A stretch of DNA of 64,000 bases, from the NCBI RefSeq assembly GCF_013368755.1, contig NC_049561.1, forward strand, positions 682,001 to 746,000, written 5' to 3'. The position numbers and the translations under genes are program-made. Under the pieces are notes generated by a model. It was not told the origin of the DNA and did not search any database. It saw nothing but the letters and a program-made list of their open reading frames with translations. Below are positions 44,798 to 55,576 of this stretch, piece by piece. Position 1 is the stretch's first letter. Each line of letters begins with the position of its first letter. The stretch is from Talaromyces rugulosus (Eukaryota > Ascomycota > Eurotiomycetes > Eurotiales > Trichocomaceae).

Positions 44798-47216
44798 ATG
44801 ACATCGAAACGTCGCAACGGCCAGTTGTCCTCCTGCGAGCCTTGTCGCAAGGCGAAACTGCGGTGCGACCATGCAACTCCGACGTGCGGAAGATGTGCTC
44901 AGAGACAGCAGACTGAGATCTGTGTTTATCATCCAGCACCACTGACCCAGCCCAAGCCACTAGAAGGATTATCTCCAGTACCGAAGAAACGGAAGCGGGG
45001 CTCTTCAATAGTGACGGAAAAGGCTATCGCATCGACCAACTTGCTGTCCAAGTATCGAGTGCCGCCCTCTAACAGCCCTACAGCCCGCAGCGAGGAGGAC
45101 GATAATGTAGACGAGACATCGCACATTAGGAGAACGGTGTTTTCAACGGGGTTTTTAGGACCATCGAGTTACTGGGCGCCATTTGATAAGCCCGAAGAAA
45201 GTCCAATCTTGGACATTACTCCTGAAGGCTCGCCTCAAGACGATATAGTCACGCCCATGGAAGCAACCATGAAAGGCGCCTTGGTTGATTTGGACCAGAT
45301 CGAGTGTGGTGCAAAGATACTGGCTCTTTTTGATGACCTACCTCTTTACTTGCAGTTACTGAAAGTCCGCTACCAACTTTGCGAGCCTTGGGTATTTGGC
45401 CTCAGGCTTGCACGCGAAGTCTTTGGTCCGCTGACAGAGCTGCGTAATCAATGGATGCAGGGCACAAAAAACAAAAAGTCTCAAACCAGAATGCTGGCAT
45501 GGTCTAAAAGAATATTCGACAACAGTGCAAGTTCCATCAACATGGATCGGTCGACGACGGTATCTGAATACTTTGCTATCGCCACCCCAAGGTGGGAGAC
45601 AATCGCACTCATGTTTACATGGGTCGGTATCGCGACAACCATGATGCCTGACAACCACGAATGCCTTAAATTAGACGATGGAACGGTGATTGACAAGAAC
45701 AAACTAAGGTTGCTTATGGTCGAGGTCGTTGAGCTTTGCCTGAGCTTTTGTGACAGCGTTGGCGCTATGAGCGATCCCCTGTGTTGGGCGTTGATCCAGC
45801 ATACTTCGTTGCTCGCTGAATCCCACGGTGATAGCAGTATGACTCTCATATGCATATTTTCTGGTAGTAATGCACCGCTGACACTTGTTGCAGACTATAG
45901 AACATGGAGAAGACTTGGGGATCTGTCTACCATGGTATTTGCTCTTGGAATCCACTGCCCAGAAACGAATCCCAGTATTCCATTTTTCTTGATTGAAATA
46001 CGTAGACGCGTTTTGATTGCCTCTTATACAATAGACAAAACGCTTGCTACGCTGCTCGGAAGACCCCCGCGAATGGCGTGGCAATATTGTGACATCCAAG
46101 ACCCTCTTGACCTCGACTACGAAGAAATATTCCCTGCATCGGATGAACAACGACAAGACAAACTGTTAGAAAAGATCGGCCCGGATGGGTGGAATATCGA
46201 AGGCCGGATGACCTCAGGGTCAAAGGCTAGATTATATGCTATGTTTACCCCTATACGAGAAAAAATATTGGCTTTGTCACTGTCACCACATCCAGGCGAC
46301 GTAGCCCAAAAGATATCGTGAGCTAGAACATTCCCTTCTTCCTTTGTTCCAAAAGGTCTGTGGTAATTATGACTGACTTCAAATAATGCAGCGAGACATG
46401 GTCCGAACACAGACAGCTGCGTATGGACTTGCCGCCTTTTCTTCAATGGTCGCCTTCCTCAATTAATGGAACTAGCACAATATGTTTCTCGACGGATTTC
46501 TTAGCAAACTTACATCTTGAATCCCTAAATAATGAGTTCATTCTGTATCACGTTCTTGTTAAAAGAACTGGCCAGGGAAAAACAGAGTTTTTGAATTTGG
46601 CACGAGAGATATTAAGTGCAGTGTTGCTTACTTTCTTGCGTTCTTCCGTCCCCCGAATGGATTTCCACCTGACATGGAATGTAAGTTTATTGTTGTCATC
46701 GCATGTGACGCGCCTTTTTGAATATCCGCTAACTGGCTATAGCTTTGTTACCTCGGCCTTCCCTGTGCTGGCGTACTAGCTCGAGAGCTACTTGAGAGAT
46801 CTCAGCATCAGCAGCAGAAACGCACTTCCAATGACCAACAACGATCCCCACCCATTCCCGCGCCATTTCCTCGCTCCGAAGTTATCCAAAACTTGAGCGT
46901 CTTTGCCTCTCATCTGGAAAGTACGCTTGATATTCGAGATGGGAATTATGGAATCGCGCAGAAAGGGCTACACGCCATACGCAGCGTCCTTGACCGTATT
47001 CTGTCCGACGATGATGACATTCCCAGCAGTGCTGCGGCAGATACTGATACCACAGCACGGTCAGAACCGACTGACACGATGGCGATAACGAGTGGCCCTG
47101 GAGACTGGCCTCCTACGATACCTACTTTTTACTCTGAAGACGGGAACGCCGCCGAGTTTATGACGTGGTTGGATAATATCGACTGGGCGCAAGAGTCTTT
47201 ACTGACTTTTAGCTGA
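44798..47216 (+). CDS. Zn2Cys6 transcription factor
   Basis: Starts at the ATG at 44798. Zinc cluster CEPCRKAKLRC-x6-CGRC-x8-C lies at residues about 13-42, with a basic KKRKRG stretch near residue 64 as probable nuclear signal. The Fungal_trans domain occupies the middle (YWAPFDKPEESPIL, LLGRPPRMAWQYCDIQDP). Introns are at 46318-46391 and 46681-46742. A third, 45837-45893, has GTATGA donor and GCAG acceptor, is exactly 57 nt with no stop, and splicing yields the family-like HGDSNYRTWRRLGDL. That gives 741 residues spliced or 760 if retained. The C-terminal region is acidic (DDDDIPSS..). The ACR3 arsenite exporter follows on the same strand 425 bp on. Whether this factor regulates it is unknown. 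Confidence 0.88.
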
Positions 47217-47641
47217 GAGCTACCATTATTTCGATGTTTAAATCAGTTAATATCTTTTAATGCAAGCTCATTACGAATTGAATTGTATTGTATTTTTTAT
47301 AGTGATAGAGATCTGTCATTCCTGCATCCTGGTTGGCTGCAGCCCGGTGCAGCCCCACTAACCTTAATTGGGTTCAGCGCGCCTCTTCATCCAATCGGCG
47401 TCTACCAGTGACATTCGTCGCGGCGGGAACCACAAAAATTCTACGAGTTCAGCCCTTTACCTTTCAACATTCATTTTCAAATGGACTAACTAATTTGGAT
47501 AAATTTGGCAGCATTCTTTCTCTACAAGGGGCCTACTGCATTCCTCCTGTATTCACCCACATGCGATTGTCTTCTTAAACAAAGGGATTCCGCTTTCCAC
47601 TATTTTGATTTCGAGCGCAAAATTCAAGTAGACATTTCAAA
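47217..47641. promoter_or_regulatory. Promoter of the arsenite exporter
   Basis: 425 bp between the regulator stop and the exporter ATG. No additional gene. GC content rises around 47330-47440. No clear palindromic operator was found. Confidence 0.4.
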
Positions 47642-48958
47642 ATGGAGAAACACAACCCCGAAGCTTCTGCTGCTGCCGGCCAGTTGTCACCAGCAGCCCG
47701 TGATATGGAAAAGCAGCCAGACGAGCCCCAACAGAAACACTCTGCATTCAAGAAACTAGGAATACTTGATCAGTTTCTGGCATTATGGATCTTCCTTGCC
47801 ATGGCAATAGGAATTATCCTGGGCAACTTTGTTCCCAATACTGGGCCTGCTTTACAAAAGGGAAAGTTTGTGGGGGTTTCTGTTCCAATTGGTGAGCAGT
47901 GCTGATTATACTACATGTTTGACTATATACTGATAATATCTCACTAGCTGTTGGCCTTTTGGTTATGATGTATCCGATTCTTTGCAAAGTCCGGTATGAA
48001 ACATTGCATCATGCTTTTCGGACTCGTCAGGTTTGGATCCAGATTGCCTTTAGCATCGTTATCAACTGGATTATTGCTCCATTCTTTATGGTACGCCTGT
48101 TTTTCCTTTCGCCACTAACGAAATAATTGCTTACGAGAAACCCATATAGCTAGCATTGGCTTGGGCCTTTTTGCCCGATGAACAAGAGCTGCGGCAGGGA
48201 TTGATTCTTGTTGGATTAGGGCGATGTATTGCCATGGTAAGCCAATCAAAAGTTCCCAGTTTCTCATAATGCATATAGTCATGATTTATAAAACTTACAC
48301 GTGTTTATAGGTCCTGATATGGACTGGGTTAGCAGGTGGTGACGGCGAATATTGCGCCATCCTAGTTGCCATAAATTCTCTTCTTCAAATGGTGCTGTTC
48401 GCCCCACTGGCTATCCTCTGCATCACCGTAATCGACGGCGACTCTACCCAATTCAAATACTCCACTGCTGCTCAAAGCGTTGCCGTGTTTCTTGGAATTC
48501 CTCTGGGCGCCGCAGTGCTCACGCGTTTCACCCTTCGGCGGCTAAGTCCGCGGTGGTACGATGAAGTGTTTCTCAAATGGGCCAGCCCATGGTCTTTGAT
48601 CGGTCTTTTGTTCACCATTTTGATCCTGTTCGCTTCGCAGGGCCGTCAAGTGGTGCATCAAATTGTCTCTGTGGTCCGTGTCGCAGCGCCGCTCATTGTC
48701 TATTTTGCCATCATCTTCTTTACCACTCTCTTCATCGCATACAAGATGGGATTTGGCTACAAGTTGGCAGCAACACAGAGCTTCACCGCAGCGAGCAACA
48801 ATTTTGAACTGGCTATTGCTGTTGCTGTTGCCACGTTTGGGGCCGATAGTAATCAGGCTCTGGCGTCCACTGTCGGGCCATTAATTGAGGTGCCGGTGCT
48901 GTTGGGACTTGTGTACGCCGTGAAATTTGTGGCGAAGAGATTGAATTGGCACGATTAG
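47642..48958 (+). CDS. acr3: ACR3-type arsenite efflux permease
   Basis: Four exons (47642-47891, 47948-48090, 48150-48236, 48311-48958) total 1,128 nt, 375 residues. After a hydrophilic N-terminus, ten membrane segments begin at LGILDQFLALWIFLAMAIGI. Family landmarks are NFVPNTGPALQKGKFVGVSVPIAVGL, MYPILCKVRYE, and GLGRCIAMVLIW with the thiolate cysteine of the fourth helix. NNFELAIAVAVATFG follows late, carrying the glutamate of the ninth helix that Acr3 proteins need. It should expel arsenite (and possibly antimonite) across the plasma membrane. No arsenate reductase or arsenite methyltransferase gene is seen beside it, so it is an orphan permease here. Confidence 0.95.
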
Positions 48959-49436
48959 GCGAGTTACAATAGTTCGGACACGCAAAAAACATGTAGACAG
49001 AATAAAAATGTTTTGTTGACGTGAAAGCTGAATAGTTGCAATCTAACCTATTTGGAACATGTTGACGAGGCTGACAGCGGTGACTCGTGACGTAATTCCA
49101 CGTGATAGCCGGTGCACCCTGCCACCCTCTTTCCCTCAACAGAAGCGAGTCAAGTTTTGCCTCTTGCATGACACCCGATCTACACTGGGATCACTAGCCG
49201 CAGCAATATTATTTGCCATAGTAATATTGCTTCGATAGCGCTCTTGGCGATGGCATACGAGGGCCGATCACGGGACAGCGCCATGGCGAGGCTAACCACC
49301 GCTCAGCCTCGCTGGTGCACACTTCAAAACCGGGCGTTCTGCCACATGTTTTCCCTTGTTCAGGAATTCCACCATTGCATGGTTCTGCCAGGCGCTATTC
49401 CTCCAATGTCCGATGATATAAATATTGACTATTACC
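48959..49436. other. Spacer before the NLR gene
   Basis: 478 bp. Contains GCCATAGTAATATTGC and the related CAGCAATATTATTTGCC at 49200-49231, an imperfect inverted pair. No gene seen. Confidence 0.4.
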
Positions 49437-52400
49437 ATGCTTGACCCGCTGTCTGCCCTTGGATTAGCCAGCAACGTCATTCAGTTGGTCGAGTTTGCGG
49501 CCCGACTTGTGAAGAAAGGGACCGAAATTCACCTTCGGGGAGAGACTGTTGACAACGCAAAACTGCAGGATGTGACTGTCAATCTAGTCTGCCAGAGCAA
49601 GAACATAACTGCATCAGTAGGCCGTGCCGGTTTACCAAATACGCCGAGAAGCCAAGAAGAGCAGGTAGCAGAACTAGAGCTCCCTCCAGCATAATCACCA
49701 GTCGCTAATGACTACCAAGATATTACTAGACACATCCCGAAACTGTGCCATCGCGGCCAACGAACTCGTCGATTGTCTGGAAAATCTTAAAAGAAAACAT
49801 GGGAGGAACGCTGTATGGAGAAGCTTTCGACAGGCGATCAAGACAGAATGGAGCAAGGAGACCATCAGTGCCATGGCCGCTAAATTGGATACCTACCGGA
49901 GCGACCTGACTCTTCATACTCTGTTCTTCCTCAATACAAAAGTCGGCCAGCAGATTGACAGCCAGGAAAAACGATTCAATCAACTGGAGAGGAAAGGCAA
50001 TGAAATAATTGAAGCGATTCTCATTAGCAACGAAACAAGCACCCACGACTCTGATGCTGGGGATATATCTCAGAACAAAATTCAGGAACAATTTCAAGAT
50101 GCTATAGCAGCAATATTCACCCATCGTGATGGGCTAATCACAACGATGTCGCCGCCATTTTCGTCTAGTGTACCGCTCAGCGGCATCGTCAATCCAAACC
50201 CCGCAAAAAAGGGTGTGATGACGCTACAAAACCGCGGTTCTAGCAATGAATCGCAAGATGCTCGAGTCACATTTGGCAACTTTGCTTCAATTCAGCAAAG
50301 GGTGCTTAGACTACTCTTATTCAGACAAATAAGAGATCGAATGGACGAAGTTGCACCTGCCCATAAAGCGACTTTTAAGTGGATTTTTGAGGATCCAAAG
50401 CCTTCGCAACGGCCTTGGGAAAACTTTCTAGGTTGGCTTCAAAACGGAAGTCATTGCTACTGGGTCAATGGAAAAGCCGGGTCGGGAAAGTCTACGCTGA
50501 TGAAGTATATATACGATAGCCCCCAGACCCGGCAGGCCCTGCAGCAGTGGGCCGGTGGTACTAGACTGATTTTCTCGTCCTTTTTCTCATGGAATATTGG
50601 GTCAACTTTGCAGAAAAGTCAAGTAGGACTTTTGCGTTCCCTCCTCCATGACATACTTCAGCAGGTTCCTGACTTGATACCTGGAGTCCTCCCGAGGCTC
50701 TGTAGGGCTGCCTCTCAGGGGGAGGATTTTCAGCCGACACTGGCCGAATTGAAAAGTGGCTTTGAAAAATTGGCAACCCAAACTATAACGCCGTTAAAGA
50801 TATGCATATTAATCGACGGGATTGATGAATTCGATGGCGACCATGCAGAGATCTCCGAATTCATATTCTCCACAACTTCCCCAAATTTTCGTGCAATTGT
50901 CTCAAGCCGACCGATCCCCGAATGCGTTGATGCTTTTGGAGAATGCCCAAGTCTTCGTCTACAGGATTTAACTTACGGCGATATCAGGTCTTACACCAAC
51001 GAGAGAGTACTCTCCCACCGCAGATGGAAAGAGTTGATGGAAGAAGAAGGTGTCCAAGCCATCCAGCTGTTAGACGATATTGTCAACAAAGCCGAAGGTG
51101 TCTTTTTGTGGGTTATTCTTGTCATAGCCTCATTATTAGAAGGCCTCCGCAATTACGACCGAGTGTCTGATTTACGACGACGTCTCGATGTCCTGCCATC
51201 GGATCTGGAAAATCTATATAGCCACATGCTCAACAAGCTCCAGCCACTTTACCGTCGCCAGGGTTCACAGCTCCTGCAGATTGTCCAGAAGCATATTGAA
51301 ATAGAGCCGGATCAGCTTCTCAGCCCTTTACAGCTTTCCTTTGCTGATGAGGAAGACCCTGATTATGCCCTGCGTCAAGAGCTAGAGCCCTTGTCGGCGA
51401 ATCAAAAGCTAGCGAGATGCAGGGCTATAGAAGGACGGGTACGAAGTCGTTGTTGTGGCCTGGTAGAAATCTGGCAGGACTGGTCAATACCTGACAGCAG
51501 TACTCGAATAACAAACGCCCGAGTTAGCTTTCTACATCGAACGGTGGTAGATTTTCTGCGAAAATCGCATGTCAGCAAAGAAGTGATTCAGTCCATGGTC
51601 GATAAGGACTTTGATCCAAGTATTTCTTTGGCAAAGTGCTTTCTGGCGGATATTAAAGCAGGCGAAAACATCAAATCGATGGATTTCATCAGAGGAAACT
51701 CCTGGAATAGTATGCAGCGTTGCTTGAATTGCTGTCGGTTTACGACACCGTCTACTTCGGAGCAATTAATGCACATCGTGGATGATTTGGACAAAACCAT
51801 GAGTCGACGATGGAAATCAATTGATCGCTGGGAGGAGAGTTTCGCCGAACCAGATCACACTACTGTTATCGTAACACAGAAGTTCGACTGGTCGCTCTCT
51901 GAACTGCGCCAGACCTATCGACTGGGAAATTTCGACGAATTTTCGGATTTGCAGGCATCGATACTTGTGCTAGCTGCTACGATGGGTCTGACTGATTATG
52001 TTCGTTACAAATGCAGCAGCGAGGAATTTTCTACCGACAGTTCTCAGCTCCAGCAAGCCATGCTTGCTGTGGTATATAGTGCTTGTCGTGTTATCGAGAT
52101 TGAATCCGACTTGCTCAGCCAGCAGTACTCAAATATCGCTAGCATTGAAAAACGGGGCACTATGGAAAGCTATTTTGGTGTTATTCAGAGTCTCCTAGAT
52201 GCAGGAGCAAGCCCTGACAAGCCAGTCGGGCGAAAGGGCTCTACGCCGTGGATGCTAGCCCTCCAGGAGACGGAACAAATGGCATTTAACTGTGAAATTT
52301 TGGCTTGGGCTGATATCCTTCGTTTATTCCTGGTATCAGGCGCCGATCCACACGGCAGTGCAATAGAGAAGACACCACGATTAATCCGATACCGCAGCGC

Positions 52401-53127
52401 TTTGGGGGTCATGGTCACCAAAATTAAGGACTGCCACAGCTCAAAAATACCTCCTCATCTAAGATCATATGCAGCCCAATTTTGTGATAAATTGGTCGAG
52501 ATCAAAACTATGCTAGCCGAAAAGGGCGCCGAACAACACGATTGGGCTGAAATTCCTGATCACATCCGGCCAGAAAGAGACGGTACACCGGCTCCGTGGT
52601 CAAGCAAGTCTACTCGATTAAACGAAATATTCAACCCTTCTGCTGAAAGAACAAGGAGGAGGGAGTCTCCTAAACGCACGCGTCGAAACAGGGCCCCTGG
52701 AAATATAAATGAATACCCCCCTGTTAGCTATAATCGACATTCGGGTCTTGAAAATCCCCCCATGGGCCATAGTCGCCGACACTCGGGCCTTGAAGAGAAC
52801 CGTGGCCGTCGTGGTCGGTCACCCAGAGTTGACAGATCACCAAGGCCTCGCCAATCATCAAGATCCGATGAATTGAATCTGCGGTCTCATTCCAGACCTA
52901 GCCTTGACGATGAAGAAAGCCCACTCCAAGTGGAACCTGCCACGGTTACGCTTCCAAACTCGGATTTCAGTAGCGGATTCGACTTCGAATTTGACAATCC
53001 CGCTCTTATCAAGCCAGATAGTGGCAATATTGACAAAGAATATGTGCACACTGTTCAACGCCGTCGGCATAGATGGCTATCATGGTTGGGCTTACGCTCC
53101 AAGTCGGCGAGTGTTAATTTCCGATGA
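49437..53127 (+). CDS. NLR-like protein: NACHT NTPase with SesA/NNP-type N-terminal domain
   Basis: Two exons (49437-49664, 49720-53127), 1,211 residues. The 55-bp intron removes an apparent frame break. The N-terminus MLDPLSALGLASNVIQLVEFAARLV is the NACHT-associated N-terminal domain of fungal NLRs. Walker A GKAGSGKST is at 327-335; Walker B CILIDGIDEFDGD has D442; VSSRPIPE matches sensor 1. Winged-helix-like and helical regions follow, then LLDAGASPDKPVGRKGSTPWMLAL and LFLVSGADPHGS, two ankyrin-like units near 896-955. The last ~200 residues are Arg/Ser-rich with two RHSGLE copies and probably disordered. Fungal NLRs mediate non-self recognition and regulated cell death. Specific ligand and outcome are unknown. 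Confidence 0.9.
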
Positions 53128-53278
53128 ACTACTACGCGTTGAGAATTGGAATAGCACTGGGATTATAAAGTGGCACAATAATAAATACGCATTTTGGGAA
53201 TAGTGCTAAACTAGTACGAGACGGCGCAAGTGCTGGTGTACAGTCATTTCAGTGTTCAATCTTCCCCCGTCTGGCCGA

Positions 53279-54279
53279 TCATGCTGGTATCAGACCCATC
53301 AACTGTAATGCATCCCTGGCTTCGCCTCGGAGTATATTGATTGAGAATGGTAGTTGGTCGGTGGGATTTCGGCCGGGAGGGACATGGTCACCAAAAACTT
53401 CTCTTCTTGTCAGAATGAGTTGCTGGGCTGCAGCCACAGCAGGAGTAGGGGAAGGGAATATGGCGAGGTCGGTATTATGCTGCGGCATTCCATTCCGGTC
53501 CAGGGTATAGAGCTCAAGGTTACCCCGGACCTGGTTGGTGTTAGAGAGTCTCTGCCAGCTGAGAATAATAGCTGCGCGGACCTTCCCCCCGCCACCGACC
53601 AGCCAGAGATTCATATCGTCGCGAAGTCGGGGCACAGATTCGCTCCACCCAGACTCAATGATGACAGAGGGCAGGTGTTGGTTGTCGGGTTGGATCAGGA
53701 GATCCGGTTCCTTTATTGCCCCTGAATACGGGCCTCCCACAAAGTTGATGGCTAGTAAAATTGTTAAAATAATTAACCACGCGGTTAATGAAACATCAAC
53801 GTACTTGTGCCAACAAAAACGTTTAAAAAGTGAAATTCAGCTGCAGTGATCAACCCAGAAACAGTCCACTCGAACTTCTGGCTGACGACCCATGGTTGAT
53901 GACAGTCGTGTACTCTAGTAGGCATGGCTCTGATCCAGATTATGGACGTGACGGGATTGTAATTTTTTCTGTAAACAAAGCGGGGTAGGGAAGAGAATGA
54001 TCAGTTTTGTAAAATCCCAGACAGTGGAAAATAAAACAAATAATCTTACCTAAACCTTCCTTCGAACTCTCTATCGAGTCGATCTAGTATAGGCCCAGCC
54101 CAAGTCGGTGGAACGTGTGTGTAAATGATTTCTTGATGAGATGTGATGGTAGAGAGAATTAATATCGCGTGTTGGAGGACATGGTCAGAGGAAGAAAACA
54201 TCGACAAAGAAAAAATCTTCTCTGGGGTGCGAGTCTCCATGTCTGCCACCTCACCGCTTGGAACGTTAGGGATTGTCAT
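53279..54279 (-). CDS. Hypothetical protein, possible PD-(D/E)XK nuclease-like fold
   Basis: Three exons (54050-54279, 53805-53968, 53279-53751) total 867 nt, 288 residues, phases agreeing. The ATG at 54279 was chosen because the frame upstream only has a TTG. Exon 1 encodes helical sequence; exon 2 HQPWVVSQKFEWTVSGLITAAEFHFLNVFVGT; exon 3 EPDLLIQPDN, then SVIIESGWSES, then DDMNLWLVGGGGKVRAAIILSW. The spacing of an Asp after Pro, a strand ending in Glu, a Ser/Gly turn and a following VLW-type strand resembles Uma2-type PD-(D/E)XK proteins, but no lysine at the expected position is obvious. No signal peptide or membrane helix. It is tail-to-tail with the NLR, 151 bp away. Function unknown. Confidence 0.7.
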
Positions 54280-54622
54280 CTTGATGGCTTCGCGTTCAAA
54301 CAAGTTGCCTTCCGTTTAGCAAAATATTGACAGTGCTTGAATAGAAACTAAAGTTGTTAAAAGCTGATGGAAAAACTAACAAAGGTGATAAGATGGTGGT
54401 TGCAGGAAGTGAGAGTGTATTGTTGACGTAGGGTAGACTAATATCGTGGATCGAAGCCCCACTATTATATCAATTATATGTACCTGATTGGCTCCTGAGA
54501 ACATCCAAAGAACATTCCACGAAGCCTTTTCCTTTTTATGGGGGTTTGAGAGGCTTTGACCCATAAATGCTTCTTATATAATTAAAACATTGGGAAGGCC
54601 GCTGTCGGGTTCATATGATTTT
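54280..54622. other. Spacer between hypothetical gene and ankyrin relic
   Basis: 343 bp, AT-rich, presumably promoter of the hypothetical gene. No motif or gene seen. Confidence 0.4.
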
Positions 54623-54973
54623 TTACCGAGCATTTCCAATACTGAATGTCTTCCATGGTCGCGAGCGAGTGATGGGTTTTTTGCCGTCTTTATCTTCGAC
54701 ATGTACATCGGCGCCATAAGCGAGAAATGAATTTACGACCTCGGCGTATCCATGGCGAGCAGCGTCATGGAGGATTGTTGCACTTTCTTCGTCCCTTCTG
54801 TTGATATCTATGGAGTTGTTGTGTGCAAGAAGAACCTCGATGATATCCGCGTGCCCATTAACCCAATGAATATCTTCCCATTTTATATGTAGTTTTGCAG
54901 TAATATACAATTTTATAGTGACATTAGGATAGACACCTCTGTGTGGTTCTAAGGCTAGTACTCTCTTTGTCAA
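54623..54973 (-). pseudogene. Ankyrin-repeat fragment
   Basis: An open frame with no ATG at its start (the first codon is TTG). It encodes about two ankyrin repeats: GHADIIEVLLAHNNSIDINRRDEESATILHDAARHGYAEVVNSFLAYGADV. No domain precedes or follows. It is probably the remains of a larger ankyrin or NLR-type protein rather than an intact gene. Confidence 0.65.
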
Positions 54974-55130
54974 ATTAATACTCTTAATAAAGAATTGGTA
55001 ATGGACGCTAACAAATCAAATAATCGTAAGTCTCGCATTTTTGATGAGGACTTGAAACACAGATGTAACCACTAATTGAACACTTTTGCATTTAGGATAG
55101 GAAAAAGACAAAAGCGAACAAGTATATAAA

Positions 55131-55511
55131 TCAAGGAAGATCTAGCCCCGACTGTTTCGGATCAGAATAATACACCCCGCCAATACTCTCAATAACTCGG
55201 CAACGTTCGTCTATATCCCTCGCATTATAGATCCTAGCAGCTCCAATTTCGCTAGCCCGGTCTTGTGTGGTATTAATAACCCGTACCCCTCTGTCGTTAG
55301 AGGGCCAGCTTATGTTGATGTAAATAGTATTACCTCTTTTCTCCCTACCGCCAACTAAAACTGTCCGCTCTAAGATATCTTCTTCTAGAGCGAATATGCT
55401 CTTATACCATGTTGCTCCGAGCATACGCACTATATGTACAAACAATAAATAGGTTAGAATTAAGTAGGATGATCTGAAGAGAGAGAAGGAATGCAACAGA
55501 AAAAAAAACAC
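55131..55511 (-). pseudogene. Fragment of an unrecognised protein
   Basis: Open frame ending DPKQSGLDLP. The stretch from MLGATWYKSIFALEEDILERT onward is well composed and hydrophilic, while the part before it (FFFLLHSFSLFRSSYL) may be intron or membrane helix. A TAG acceptor before the MLGATW region and an upstream frame rich in QEQKQRDEEEE (about 55500-55599) may be a preceding exon. I do not recognise the family. It lies between an ankyrin fragment and the acyl-CoA ligase, so a decayed gene or alternative 3' end is possible. Confidence 0.45.
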
Positions 55512-55576
55512 AGAGATTATCTATACTTTTATCGCAATATCTCTCTTCTTCTTCATCTCTTTGCTTCTGCTCCTGG

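Noticed and set aside
49425..49719. Frameshifted NLR (two ORFs in different frames)
   Set aside because: A 55-bp intron 49665-49719 with GTAGCA donor and GCTAATGAC branch restores a single frame, so the gene is intact.
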